Part shown: one piece after another, positions 26,640 to 35,461 of the stretch
Position numbering within the stretch: the first letter of the stretch is position 1
Layout of the letters: every line of letters starts with the position of its first letter
Origin: Streptomyces chilikensis
GTDB taxonomy: Bacteria > Actinomycetota > Actinomycetes > Streptomycetales > Streptomycetaceae
Direction of reading: 5' to 3'
Assembly (NCBI RefSeq): GCF_001642695.1
Contig: NZ_LWCC02000142.1
Span: 234,789-298,788, forward strand
DNA length: 64,000 nt
The notes under the pieces: model-generated
What the model saw: only the letters and a program-made list of their open reading frames with translations
Told to the model about the DNA's origin: nothing
Databases searched by the model: none
Translations under genes and position numbers: made by a program

Positions 26640-26945
26640 CGGTGGTGCCGTGGGCCGACGCGCGGCGGACGCGGATCGCTCCGTTGTTTGCGGACCGGAC
26701 CCCGAAACGGAGTGGCCGGTGACGGGATCACCGTGAGGTGACCGACGATCGTCCGTGTCCGCCGATCCGCCGCCGGGGCCCGCACAGAGGAGCCCCGGCG
26801 GCGGGTTGGCCGGCCATGCCACCGGCTGTTCCCGCGGCGGACCGGTCACCAAGATCCACCTCGCGGCCGACGGCCGCTGCTGCCCGCGGTGTTCGCCCTG
26901 ACGGGCGGACGAGCCGACGGCACGCCGGCCTTCACGTCGTGGGCA
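26640..26945 (+). pseudogene. IS5-family transposase remnant (N-terminus plus middle)
   Basis: 26645-26745 reads WADARRTRIAPLFADRTPKR then a stop, and RDHREV, matching the usual 'L.DAQWARI.PL.PDRTP..G.RWRDHR.V' N-terminus. 26800-26880 reads CSRGGPVTKIHLAADGRCCP, the conserved 'SRGGLTTKIHLA.DG' segment at the second Asp, then shifts frame to VFALTGGRADGTPAFTSW. The first catalytic Asp region is missing. A second relic with the same N-terminus is at 37059. Confidence 0.75.
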
Positions 26946-26988
26946 TCCTCCTCCGGCCAGCCCGCCGATCCGGACGAAGCGGTCTCGG

Positions 26989-27567
26989 CTAGGCCTCCGC
27001 GAACCAGGAGCGGTCCTGGGCCCAGTGGGTCACCCACCCCGAGAAACCGGGCGTGCCCGGCATCAGGCAGGTGCCCGGCCGGGTGCCGAAGGGTATCGCG
27101 CCGTTCTCGTCGATCAGCCAGACGTGACCGCGCTGCGGACCGGTGACGATCAGGTGCCAGTACATGCCGCAGCCGTCGGTGCCCAACAGCAGTGAGCCGT
27201 GGTCGTACACGGGGGCCGTCCGGTCCTCGAACTCCTGCTCGGAAAGCGCCGTCTCGTCGTCCTCCATCTCCCACAGCCATGCCTCCGTGAGAGGAAAAGG
27301 CTCGGCGAGCAGGCGCTCGGGGCGGCCCGAACCCCAGTCCGGGGGCGTTTGCGCGAGGGGCAGCAGACCGTAGGAGGGCGGCCCCGCGCGCAGTCCGTCG
27401 CAGACCTCCGCCACGAACGTGCGGTACGGCTCCGGAAGCACGATGCCGTGCTCCGCCTCGAAGGACCGCACCGCATCCGAGCCGATGGGCGGCAGAGCCT
27501 CGGGGCGGGACGCGAAGATCTCGCGGAGGGCGGCCAGTTCGGCCGGGTCACAGACTTCCGTGTTCAT
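26989..27567 (-). CDS. SMI1/KNR4 (SUKH) family protein
   Basis: 192 aa from the ATG at 27567 (another ATG 9 bp upstream is possible). The helix AELAALREIFASRPE precedes the SUKH core: VRSFEAEHGIVLPEPYRTFV, AEVCDGLRAGPPSYGLLPLA, then the strands GSLLLGTDGCGMYWHLIVTG and GHVWLIDENGAIPF, which are hallmarks of the fold. SUKH proteins are immunity proteins of polymorphic toxins, or cytoplasmic adaptors. No toxin gene is adjacent, only a decayed IS element. 27568-27867 after it contains no gene and must hold the promoter of the SpoIIE operon. Confidence 0.85.
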   Translation of the reverse strand: MNTEVCDPAELAALREIFASRPEALPPIGSDAVRSFEAEHGIVLPEPYRTFVAEVCDGLRAGPPSYGLLPLAQTPPDWGSGRPERLLAEPFPLTEAWLWEMEDDETALSEQEFEDRTAPVYDHGSLLLGTDGCGMYWHLIVTGPQRGHVWLIDENGAIPFGTRPGTCLMPGTPGFSGWVTHWAQDRSWFAEA

Positions 27568-27867
27568 GCCGGTCATCATGCAGGAACCGGAGAAGACGGC
27601 CCAGCCGCACAGGGGTGGTCGGCGACCGGTGGGCATGGACGGAGCCCGGACGACGCTGTTCCGCTGTCCCCCACGCCGACGGAGCAGTGAAGGCCGTGAC
27701 CGGTGGCCCGATGCCGCGACGGGTACATCGCCCACACATCCATGCAGGTGGTGTGGGGAAAGGGGGTTTGTTTGCCAGGCGGGTGCCTCGTGGGGGATCG
27801 TTGCCGGAAGGAAATGATCCCTTTGGAGTTGGTGAGGTGAGGGATTCGCCCAGCGGGTCCTCGTCAT

Positions 27868-29520
27868 TTGGATTCCACCCGAACGCAGACCGTCACGGAC
27901 ACGGAGCCCGACTTCCCCTGGGGACGTGCTCCGTACCCGGTCCTGGTCGCTGACGCGGCAGGCGTGCTGGTGCGGCTCAATGATGCCGCACAGGTGCTCC
28001 TGCCCGCAGCCCGGCCCGGATCCCGCCTGGCCGACCTGGTTCCGGCCTGGCTGGCGGAGGCCGATCAGGCGGTACGCCTGGCCGGCCCCCGCAGCACGCC
28101 CTCGCGCATACCGGCGTCCGGCGCGATCGGGACGCGGCGCTTCGAGGCGCACGCCAGCACGCGGGACGACGGCATGGTGGCGTGGTGGCTGGTGGACGAC
28201 ACCGATCGGCAACTCACCCGCGAAGCGCTGCACATGGAGCGGGAGCGGACGGCGTTCCTCGCCAAGGCGTCCAGCGCCCTGCTCTCCTCCCTCAACCTGG
28301 CGCGCTGCATGGACATCACCGCGCAGCTGGCCGCCGAGAACCTCGCCGACGCCGCCCTGGCCATCGCACCGGCCCGGGACCGCTGGCTGCCGGTGGTGTC
28401 CTGTGTCCGCGGCGGCACCCCCACCGCGGGGAAGGAGGCGATCAGCCCCGACGACGTCCCCGGCCTGGGCGAAGCCCTGCGCGGGTTCCCGCCGGTGCCC
28501 TCCCGGTGGATCGACCCGTCGCTGGCGCCGCCGTGGATGATCCCCGAAGGCTTCGGCCCCATCAAGGCCATGGTGATCACCCCCCTGCCCGGGCACGGCG
28601 TCCCGGCCGGCGCACTCGTCCTGCTGCGCAAGGAGGGCAGCGCCGCCTTCACGGAGGAGGAAGAGGTCTTCGCACGCCTCTTCGCCGCACGCTCCGGCGC
28701 GGCGATGTCGGCCGCCCGCCTGTACGCCGAGCAGACCGCCATCACCGACGTGCTCATGCGGGAGCTGCTGCCCCCGGCCCTGCACCACGTCGCCGGCGTC
28801 CACTACGCCGGCGGCTACCGCCCCTCGGCGGACCACGAGCGGATCGGCGGGGACTTCTACGACGTGCACCCCGCCACCCAGCAGGGCGACCCCACACTGG
28901 TGACCCTGGGAGACGTCTGCGGCAAAGGCCTGGAAGCCGCGGTCCTCACGGGAAAGATCCGCAGCACCCTGCACGCGCTCCTGCCCCTGGCCGACGACCA
29001 CCAGCGCATGCTCACCCTGCTCAACGCGGCCCTGCTCGACTCCCACCACACGCGCTTCGCGACCCTCGTCCTGGCATCGGTCGTGCGCGACGGCCACAGG
29101 GTCCAGGTGCGGCTGACGAGCGCCGGCCATCCCAAGCCGCTGATCATCCGCACGGACGGCACCGTCGAGGAGGCCGACACCCGCGGCACCCTGGTCGGCG
29201 TCCTGCCGGAGGTCCGCGCCCGCACCACCACCGTCACACTCGCCCCCGGAGAATCCTGCGTCCTGTACACCGACGGGATCACCGAGGCCAAGGGCGGCCC
29301 GCTGGGCGACACCCTCTTCGGCGAGCAACGCCTCGTCCGCGCCCTGTCCGGCTGTGCCGGAATGCCCGCCGAAGGCATCGTGGAGCACGTCCAGATGCTC
29401 GTCTCCCAGTGGCTCGGCAACCGTCGGCACGACGACATGGCCGTCGTCACCATCTCGGCACCCCGCACCCATCACCTGAACGCGGTGGACGGACGCACCC
29501 GCGGGAGGTACACCTCATGA
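27868..29520 (+). CDS. SpoIIE-type serine phosphatase with PAS and GAF sensor domains
   Basis: 550 aa from a TTG at 27868 (LDSTRTQTVTDTEPDF); no better start. Residues 17-110 resemble a PAS domain (PYPVLVADAAGVLVRLNDAA), 120-300 a GAF domain (ERTAFLAKASSALLSSLNLA, KAMVITPLPGHGVPAGALVL), and 310-535 a PP2C/SpoIIE phosphatase: LLPPALHHVAGVHYAGGYRP, HERIGGDFYDVHP (metal Asp), VTLGDVCGKGLEAAVLTGKI (second Asp), LTSAGHPKPLII, VLYTDGITEAKGG and the final RHDDMAVVTI (third Asp). It should dephosphorylate a STAS antagonist to release a sigma factor. It is translationally coupled (ATGA) to the B12-binding gene. Confidence 0.92.
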   Translation: MDSTRTQTVTDTEPDFPWGRAPYPVLVADAAGVLVRLNDAAQVLLPAARPGSRLADLVPAWLAEADQAVRLAGPRSTPSRIPASGAIGTRRFEAHASTRDDGMVAWWLVDDTDRQLTREALHMERERTAFLAKASSALLSSLNLARCMDITAQLAAENLADAALAIAPARDRWLPVVSCVRGGTPTAGKEAISPDDVPGLGEALRGFPPVPSRWIDPSLAPPWMIPEGFGPIKAMVITPLPGHGVPAGALVLLRKEGSAAFTEEEEVFARLFAARSGAAMSAARLYAEQTAITDVLMRELLPPALHHVAGVHYAGGYRPSADHERIGGDFYDVHPATQQGDPTLVTLGDVCGKGLEAAVLTGKIRSTLHALLPLADDHQRMLTLLNAALLDSHHTRFATLVLASVVRDGHRVQVRLTSAGHPKPLIIRTDGTVEEADTRGTLVGVLPEVRARTTTVTLAPGESCVLYTDGITEAKGGPLGDTLFGEQRLVRALSGCAGMPAEGIVEHVQMLVSQWLGNRRHDDMAVVTISAPRTHHLNAVDGRTRGRYTS

Positions 29521-30611
29521 ACCCCAGCACCCCACCCCGCACCCTCGGCCACCCGCACATCCGCGAACTGACCGACCAACTGTGGAACGCCGTGGCCACC
29601 GCGGACGAATACCTGGCCACCGACGTCGTCCTGCGCGCCCTCGACGACGGCGTCGACCCCGAAACGGTCCTCCTCGACGTCATCGCTGCCGTCCAGGGCA
29701 CCGTGGGCGAGGAATGGGCCGCCAACCGCATCAGCGTCGCCCAGGAACACGCCGCCACAGCCATCAACGAACGCGCCGTCACCGCGCTCGCCCTGCACCC
29801 AGCCGCCCGCACCACCCCCCACCGCGGCCGGATCACGGTGGCCTGCGTGGACGGCGAGTGGCACGCCCTGCCCGCCCGGCTGGTGGCCGAAGTGCTCAAG
29901 CTGCGCGGCTGGCAGGTCGACTACCTCGGAGCGCAGGTCCCCGCACATCACCTCATCTCCCACCTGCACACCACCAAGGCCGACGCGGTCGCCCTCTCCA
30001 GCTCGATCGCCACCAGGCTGCCCACCGCCCACGCGGCCGTCACCGCCTGCCAGGCCATCGGGCTGCCCGTCCTGGTCGGCGGCGCGGCCTTCGGCCCGAA
30101 CGGCCGCTACGCCCACCTGCTGGGCGCCCAGGCGTGGGCCCCAGACGCCCGCGGCGCCGCGGACCGGCTCGCCCAGGGCCCGCTGCCGCGCCCGCAGATG
30201 GACCACCAGCCGGTGGACGACCTGCCGCACCTGGCCGATCAGGAATACACGTTGGTCGTCCGCAACAACCACGCACTGGTCCGGGCCGTGCTCCTCGCCC
30301 TGGAGGACGCGTTCCCCGCCATGCGCGCCTACGACGACATACAGCGCGAGCGCACGGCGGAAGACCTCGCCCACATCGTGGACTTCCTCGCCACCGCCCT
30401 CTACCTCGGCGACGAGGACCTGTTCACCTGGTTCATCGCCTGGACCGCCGAAATCCTCCAGGCGCGGGGGGTTCCCGCGCGGTCCCTGCCGCCGGCCCTG
30501 GACCTCTTCGCCCGCGAGCTCAAGGACTTCCCCCGGGCCCGCCGCATCCTGCGGCGCGGCGTCGAGACCCTCACCACCGACTCCTCCACCACCGCCGGAA
30601 CGCCCGCATGA
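29517..30611 (+). CDS. B12-binding protein with a CarH-type photoreceptor signature
   Basis: 364 aa; the ATG at 29517 overlaps the upstream stop. Residues 15-95 are the helical cap of cobalamin photoreceptors, with Trp67 and Glu77-His78 in WAANRISVAQEH, exactly the W-x9-E-H motif that packs on adenosylcobalamin in CarH. Residues 105-225 are the Rossmann B12-binding domain: VDGEWHALPARLVAEVLKLR (His116 as lower ligand, with Glu and Pro where D-x-H-x-x-G has Asp and Gly), WQVDYLGAQVPAHHLI and PVLVGGAAFGPNG. There is no MerR DNA-binding domain; instead a 130-residue helical C-terminus (ALVRAVLLALEDAFPAMRAY, IVDFLATALYLGDEDLFTWF). I infer light or B12 sensing that feeds the phosphatase/STAS pair. 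Confidence 0.88.
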   Translation: MNPSTPPRTLGHPHIRELTDQLWNAVATADEYLATDVVLRALDDGVDPETVLLDVIAAVQGTVGEEWAANRISVAQEHAATAINERAVTALALHPAARTTPHRGRITVACVDGEWHALPARLVAEVLKLRGWQVDYLGAQVPAHHLISHLHTTKADAVALSSSIATRLPTAHAAVTACQAIGLPVLVGGAAFGPNGRYAHLLGAQAWAPDARGAADRLAQGPLPRPQMDHQPVDDLPHLADQEYTLVVRNNHALVRAVLLALEDAFPAMRAYDDIQRERTAEDLAHIVDFLATALYLGDEDLFTWFIAWTAEILQARGVPARSLPPALDLFARELKDFPRARRILRRGVETLTTDSSTTAGTPA

Positions 30612-30985
30612 CCACGTTTCCCCCCAGCCTGCACCTGACCACCGTGACCGCCGAGGACAGCGTCCGCATCGAGATAACCGGTGATCTCGACTACGACAAC
30701 GCCGGACTCCTCCTGAACGAAGTCACCGCCCGGCTCGGTGCCCGGCCCCGTCCGGGCGACCTGCGTCTGCACTGCGCGGGAGTCGGCGCCATCGACTCCA
30801 CGGGGCTGTCCGTCCTGCTGATGATCGGCCGCCGCACCGCCGCGGCCGGCACGCGCCTGCACCTGGACGAGCGGCCCGCGATGATGGACCGGCTCCTCGA
30901 CCTCACCGGTACGCTCGAGTACTTCACCGCCATGACCACCGCGGCGGCCCCGCACACCGCGGCGGAAGGTCCGGCGACCACGTAG
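30608..30985 (+). CDS. STAS-domain anti-sigma factor antagonist
   Basis: 125 aa; the ATG overlaps the preceding TGA. Typical STAS layout: SVRIEITGDLDYDNAGLLLN, then DLRLHCAGVGAIDSTGLSVL, where the Ser-Thr of DSTGLS is the phosphorylation site of the SpoIIAA/RsbV family, then LLMIGRRTAAAGTRLHLDE and the last helix MMDRLLDLTGTLEYF. It would bind an anti-sigma kinase when unphosphorylated. No anti-sigma kinase or sigma gene is nearby, so it must act on partners encoded elsewhere. It is the last gene of the three-gene operon. Confidence 0.92.
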   Translation: MTTFPPSLHLTTVTAEDSVRIEITGDLDYDNAGLLLNEVTARLGARPRPGDLRLHCAGVGAIDSTGLSVLLMIGRRTAAAGTRLHLDERPAMMDRLLDLTGTLEYFTAMTTAAAPHTAAEGPATT

Positions 30986-31187
30986 ACGCCACAGCCGGGC
31001 CGGGCTCCACGGCCGCATCGTCCGGCGGAGCGATCACGCCGCCGGCGAAGGTCTCCTCAGGGGTGACGATGGGCGTCCTGCCGTACTCGACCAGCGCACG
31101 GGGCAGGACGGGTACGGCAGGACGGGCAGCCGACAGGGCTCCCGGATCGGCAGGTTGAGGCTTCGAACACCTCACCCGACGACGCGG

Positions 31188-31250
31188 GAGCCCTGCCCGT
31201 CGCGGGCACCGGGGCCGTCGCCGGTCCGGTGGCCGCGACAGGCAGGGCTC
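31188..31250. terminator. Branched inverted repeat between convergent genes
   Basis: Arms 31188-31197 and 31241-31250 (GAGCCCTGCC and its complement) enclose GC-rich sequence with further pairing. The right arm touches the stop of the crystallin-like gene, so it can end transcription of both convergent genes. 30986-31187 shows only a short protein-like minus-strand stretch (LVEYGRTPIVTPEETFAGGV) without start. Confidence 0.5.
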
Positions 31251-31605
31251 ACAGGATTTCGATGGCGTTGACCTTGGGAGGCCGGTTCGGGTAGCTGATC
31301 ACCCTGTGACGAGGGATCGTCACCACGGCGCCGTTGGCGTCGTGGAGCCGCACGTCGTTGTTCCCCGTGGAGATCTTGTCGATCCACCACCCGCCGAAGT
31401 CCGTCTTGCCGGCGTTCGCGTAGCAGTCCTCGCTCTTCAGGCCGGTGCTGTGGTGGGACTGGATCCGCAGGAAGTCTCCCTGCTCAGCGCAGCTCACCTT
31501 GTTGATGGCGTACGCGGTGCCGGTGGGCACCACCATGGTGAACGCGGCCGCTGCGGCGAGCGCCATCACGGTGGCACGCCCGGTCTTCTTCGTCTTCGAG
31601 AGCAC
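31249..31605 (-). CDS. Secreted beta/gamma-crystallin-like protein
   Basis: 118 aa read from the GTG at 31605 (VLSKTKKTGRATVMALAAAA), preceded by GAGGAAC. Residues 1-33 are a Sec signal peptide, cleavage near AYA-INKV. The mature 85 residues have the pattern of Streptomyces beta/gamma-crystallin (killer-toxin-like) domains: VSCAEQGDFLRIQSHHSTGL, SEDCYANAGKTDFGGWWIDK, ISTGNNDVRLHDANG and VNAIEIL, with two Cys that can form a disulfide and the 'YANAG....GGWW.DKISTGNN' strand pair. The family includes metalloproteinase inhibitors and toxin-like proteins; the target is unknown. Confidence 0.8.
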   Translation of the reverse strand: MLSKTKKTGRATVMALAAAAAFTMVVPTGTAYAINKVSCAEQGDFLRIQSHHSTGLKSEDCYANAGKTDFGGWWIDKISTGNNDVRLHDANGAVVTIPRHRVISYPNRPPKVNAIEIL

Positions 31606-32093
31606 TGTGTTCCTCGGTCGGTGTCGGACAGAAGTCACGCCTCGCCATGGTCGTCCCGTCGTGCCTGGATCATGTATTCGCCACGCATAGCTGTGGCCTG
31701 ATCGGACGAGTGCGGTCGCCCGCCTTGACCGACCACCGAACGCGGAACGCGAATCGAGGAGGTATGTCGCTCCGGCATCCTCTCCGGCCCGGGCGGTGCG
31801 GAAGTACGCCGAGGGGCATCGCCGAGTTGGGGACCGGAGTGACGGTGTCGTTCAGAATGTTTCATGTAACAGCAAAAAAGCGTCGACTTCAGCTTCCTCC
31901 GGCCGGTTCAGGTCCCGTTGTGGTCCGTCTTGGACCTTCATGGACCGTGTCGCACCTTCACGGTTCCCGCCCAGGGTCCCTGGCACCGGGGGACGGTCTG
32001 CCTTTCTTGCGCTTGTCTTGCTGTTATTCACTGCTTCCTTGCCATGCAGGCCGAGAGGAACACCCTCGTCCGAGGCGGGCACGGAAGGCGAAG
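31606..32093. other. 488-bp intergenic stretch without a gene
   Basis: I see no convincing coding sequence. Around 31855-31880 the DNA is AT-rich (TTTCATGTAACAGCAAAAAA), and the region should hold the promoter of the crystallin-like gene. Confidence 0.35.
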
Positions 32094-32411
32094 TCAGCAC
32101 CCGGGACCGATCGGCGCGGACAGACCGTGACGCCGCGCCAGACCCCGGTCCGGCAGCCGGATCCCTACCTCGGCCGGCGCCTGCCCGAACGCCTCACGGA
32201 CATCACGGGCGTCCGCGGTGCGGGACAGGTCGGCGAGCTCGCACAACGCCGGAGTGACCAGCCCGGCCGCGAGCGCTCCGGCCGCGACCGCCGGCAGATC
32301 CTCCGGACGCACCTCACCCGCCCGGCAACGGCACGCCGCCTCGCCCAGGAACGCGAGCCCGCTCCGCACGGAGGTCCCCTGCTTCCGGTGTCGTTCCTCC
32401 CGCCCCCCCAT
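32094..32411 (-). CDS. Small conserved hypothetical protein
   Basis: 105 aa from the ATG at 32411 (MGGREERHRKQGTSVRSGLA), with a G-rich site a few bases upstream. It is all-helical and acidic in the core: GEVRPEDLPAVAAGALAAGL, TPALCELADLSRTADARDVR, EAFGQAPAEVGIRLPDRG. The pattern 'V.P.DLP..AA.AL..G..TPAL.ELA.L.R.....V...F..AL.ELG' is common in a Streptomyces family of unknown role, often seen beside regulators. The stretch 32412-32903 upstream contains no other supported gene. Confidence 0.65.
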   Translation of the reverse strand: MGGREERHRKQGTSVRSGLAFLGEAACRCRAGEVRPEDLPAVAAGALAAGLVTPALCELADLSRTADARDVREAFGQAPAEVGIRLPDRGLARRHGLSAPIGPGC

Positions 32412-32903
32412 GACCCCTACGATGCCGGCACCGTTTCCCGGAAGGCACCCAAGGACGGGTGACTGCGCCCCGGAGACGGGCGCAATCACGGTGCGCAGGA
32501 CCGGCCCGGCCCTGCGGACCCGGTCCTCGACGCACCCGTGCTGCCCGGCACACCGGGGCGGACACAGACGAAGAGCCATGCGGCCGCACGGACCCGCACC
32601 GGGCCTCACGCCGACGGATTTGCGGCTGATCCTTCTCGAGGGACGGCGCCCTCCAGGATCGGATTCACCGTCATCCGCCGGTTCCGCGCCGCGTCCCGCT
32701 CACGCACGCCACCGGACTGGATGGCCGCATCGTCGGTGACTAACCTGGGAAGTGCGCACAGATATGCGCGGGCACGTGGCGCCGCCCGGCCCGACGCACC
32801 GAAACACCTGCTCACCACAGCCGTGAGCCAGTGGTCTCCGCCCTGGCCCCGCCAGGCAGCGGGACCACGTCGCAGATCCGCTATTCGTGACTGGGGTGCT
32901 CCC

Positions 32904-33248
32904 ATGGGCACGATGCAACACGTGGAAGAGATGCAAGTCGTCGAACTGACGGAGGAAGCCGCACCGCTCGAGACCCAGGAACTGGCCGGACCCATCCGGG
33001 CCATGAGCGGGAGGGGCCATGGACAGTTCTGGGCCGTTCTCAGCAACGCGGGAGTCAACCGCCACAGCCGAGTCCTCGCGTCGATCACCGAGATCGGGTT
33101 CGACGGCGGGGGAGCCTTCCCCGTGAAGGGGCTGGCGCGGTGTGAGGTCAGCAATGTCGTCCCCACCGACGGCAACCAGCTCAACTGCTGGGTGAACATC
33201 GGCTGGCAGACCGACCTGGCATACAGGATCTACTTCACCGTCGAATAG
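32904..33248 (+). CDS. Small uncharacterised protein
   Basis: 114 aa from the ATG at 32904 (a GGGGT lies 8 nt upstream; ATG 32913 also possible). The N-terminal 35 residues are acidic and likely flexible (VVELTEEAAPLETQELAG). The rest looks like a compact beta protein (GHGQFWAVLSNAGVNRHSRV, ITEIGFDGGGAFPVKGLARC, NWVNIGWQTDLAYRIYFTVE-like end). No signal peptide is seen; the first part resembles a leader of a processed peptide, but there is no maturation gene nearby. Convergent with the protease-nuclease gene and separated from it by a terminator. Confidence 0.6.
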   Translation: MGTMQHVEEMQVVELTEEAAPLETQELAGPIRAMSGRGHGQFWAVLSNAGVNRHSRVLASITEIGFDGGGAFPVKGLARCEVSNVVPTDGNQLNCWVNIGWQTDLAYRIYFTVE

Positions 33249-33263
33249 GATCGCCGCTTCCCT

Positions 33264-33297
33264 CCGGAGCCTCGGGCCGACGCGCCCGAGGCTCCGG
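33264..33297. terminator. Hairpin terminator (14-bp perfect stem)
   Basis: Arms 33264-33277 and 33284-33297 are exact reverse complements around a 6-nt loop, 15 bp after the stop of the small uncharacterised gene. Confidence 0.85.
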
Positions 33298-33460
33298 CCT
33301 TGCCGGCCCGGCGCCCCCTCCGCACGTTCCGTGTCCAGGAGACAGGGCCGGCCCCGAGGTCCCACCCGAACCGCCGAAGGCGCGAACCCGCGGCCCGGTG
33401 GTCCGACCCGAGCAGTCCGCCGACGGACCGCTGCGCGGTGGAGGCCCAGGCACGGGCCGG

Positions 33461-35461
33461 TCAGGCCCAGACCTCCGAGAAGTCGACGGCGGCCGCCCAC
33501 TCCGGGTGGTCTATGAACGGGTTGCGGTTGCCCTGTATCTCCGCGATGGCCGCGTTGCGGTGCAGCTCGTACTCGGTGACCGGCTCCCGCTCGTGCCAGG
33601 CCAGCAGAGAGGGCAGCCGGTCCCGGGTGAGCTCTTTCGTGTCGCCGACCTGCTTCGGGTAGCGCAGCAGGAAGTACAGGGTGGCCCTGGCGACGGCGCC
33701 CCGGTGGTGCTCCGGTTCGAATCCGTTGTCCTCCCGCAGCCCGCAGTCCTCCCGGTGGACCTCGTCGAACTGGGGGAAGTCCATGTAGGGGATGTTGCTG
33801 CGGAAGCTGTTGCAGGCGACCTCGCACGCGAACAGGTGGTGCAGGTCGCCGCGCATGGGCTCGCGCTCGTGGAACCAGGACTGCGGCACGACGTGCTCAC
33901 AGTTGAACGGCAGCGACGCCTCCAGGGCGTCCAGCTCCGCGGCGAGTTCCGCGGGGCCCACCGAGCTCTCGCGCAGCAGGAACTCCTGCAGTCCGCGCAG
34001 CCGGGCCGTCTCCGCGGCGGTGTCGGCGCGGATGAACTCCTCCGCGCCGAACGTCCTGCCCGAGTAGACGCTGCGCAACTGCCGGTCGGGGTGCAGGTCG
34101 ACCCACGGGTAGACCATCCGTGACGGCTTGTACGACGGGCGCCGCTCGTGGGTCTCCTCCAGCAGCTCGGTCAGCGCCCTGCGCAGCTCTTCGCCGTCCG
34201 CGCCGGCGTCCACGCCCGCGTAGTAGGCGTCCCGTGCCGCGGCGTCGGCGGGCGCGTCGTAGTAGACGAGTTCCTCGCCCAGCCGGAGGTTGAGCAGTGC
34301 GGCGTCCAGGTCCCGCCGTGCGGCGTCCTCGACCACGGAGACGGTGTCCGTCGGACCCGGCGGAATGCCGGGGGCGGTCTGCGGCGTGCCGGGGGCACGG
34401 AACAGTTCGTCCCTCAGCCGCGCCGCCGTGCCGGTCAGGGTGAGCCGGCTCAGGGTCCTCAGCACGCTGCTGATGCGCACGCCCTCGTTGGCCTTCCACG
34501 CCAGCCGGTGCTCTCCCATGCCCGGCTGCCAGAGCGACCCGTCCACGGCCAGCAGGCGGCCCTCGCCGTCGGTCTTCGGAACGGCGGAGTGGTGCAGCGC
34601 GACGACCTCCCACTGGTCGTTGAAGACCGGGGAGCCCGAGGAGCCGGGAGCGGTGTCGGTGACGTAGTGGAGGAACCGGTCGAGGACGTCGACGATCTGG
34701 TTCTCCCGCAGGGCGAGCTGCTTCGGCTCCCCGTTGGGGTGCTGGATGATGTTGACAAATTCCCCGAGGACGGCCTTTCCCTCCGCCCCGTCCAGGGGCA
34801 GCCAGTGGAATTCCGCGAGTTCCTCGTTCGCCTGGTTCCGCCCGGCCACGGCGACCACGGTGAAATCGAGGTCCCGGTCGGTCGCGAAGAACTTCTGCGG
34901 CTCGAGCGGGAAGACCGCCGGATTCAGCGGGCGTCCGTCGAGGCCCGCCTGGAAGTTGAACTCGATCACGGCCCGTGCGGCTTCGTCCGCGGTGCGCAGG
35001 ACGTGGTTGTTGGTCATCAGCAGCGAGGGGGACACCATGAAACCGGTGCCGTGGCGCACGCCCCCGGGGACCTTGAGCGCGATCCGTCCGATCGGCCGGG
35101 AGGCCAGGTGCCCGCCCTCGAGGAAGGCCACGCCCGTGAGGTCGTTGCGGCCCATCAGCCGTTCCAGGCCGAGGACGTCGGCGCCGAACGCGTTCGGCCC
35201 CAGCGGCAGCGTGCTGCCCGTCGTCGTGCGCGGCACCGTCTCCATGCGTTCGACCGAGCGGGCGAGTGACCAGTCGGCGTTCAGCCGCGCCAGCCGTTTG
35301 GTGACCCGGTCGGGGTCGTCGGCGTACAGCACGCCCCGGCGGTCGATGGTCCGGCAGGTCTCCTCCCGCTGCGCGGTCCGCTCGTGGAACCGCGCCCCGG
35401 CCCGTTCCAGCTGGTACAGGTAATCCGTCCCCGTCTGAGAGACGTTTTCCACGGTGGTCAT
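33461..35461 (-). CDS. Trypsin-like serine protease fused to endonuclease I
   Basis: 666 aa from the ATG at 35461, GGAGG upstream. Residues 100-340 are an S1/V8-like serine protease: GTGFMVSPSLLMTNNHVL (His153), ATDRDLDFTVVAV (Asp197 or Asp199) and TDTAPGSSGSPVFNDQWEVV (Ser275 in GSSGSP). Residues 340-440 are a helical linker. Residues 440-666 are an endonuclease I (EndA/Endonuclease_1) domain: FNCEHVVPQSWFHEREPMRG (His523), DLHHLFACEVACNSFRSNIP and EIQGNRNPFIDHPEWA. There is no signal peptide, so it is cytoplasmic unless exported otherwise. It is divergent from a SUKH-3 immunity-type gene. An inference is that proteolysis controls or releases the nuclease. All active-site residues of both domains are present. 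Confidence 0.92.
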   Translation of the reverse strand: MTTVENVSQTGTDYLYQLERAGARFHERTAQREETCRTIDRRGVLYADDPDRVTKRLARLNADWSLARSVERMETVPRTTTGSTLPLGPNAFGADVLGLERLMGRNDLTGVAFLEGGHLASRPIGRIALKVPGGVRHGTGFMVSPSLLMTNNHVLRTADEAARAVIEFNFQAGLDGRPLNPAVFPLEPQKFFATDRDLDFTVVAVAGRNQANEELAEFHWLPLDGAEGKAVLGEFVNIIQHPNGEPKQLALRENQIVDVLDRFLHYVTDTAPGSSGSPVFNDQWEVVALHHSAVPKTDGEGRLLAVDGSLWQPGMGEHRLAWKANEGVRISSVLRTLSRLTLTGTAARLRDELFRAPGTPQTAPGIPPGPTDTVSVVEDAARRDLDAALLNLRLGEELVYYDAPADAAARDAYYAGVDAGADGEELRRALTELLEETHERRPSYKPSRMVYPWVDLHPDRQLRSVYSGRTFGAEEFIRADTAAETARLRGLQEFLLRESSVGPAELAAELDALEASLPFNCEHVVPQSWFHEREPMRGDLHHLFACEVACNSFRSNIPYMDFPQFDEVHREDCGLREDNGFEPEHHRGAVARATLYFLLRYPKQVGDTKELTRDRLPSLLAWHEREPVTEYELHRNAAIAEIQGNRNPFIDHPEWAAAVDFSEVWA

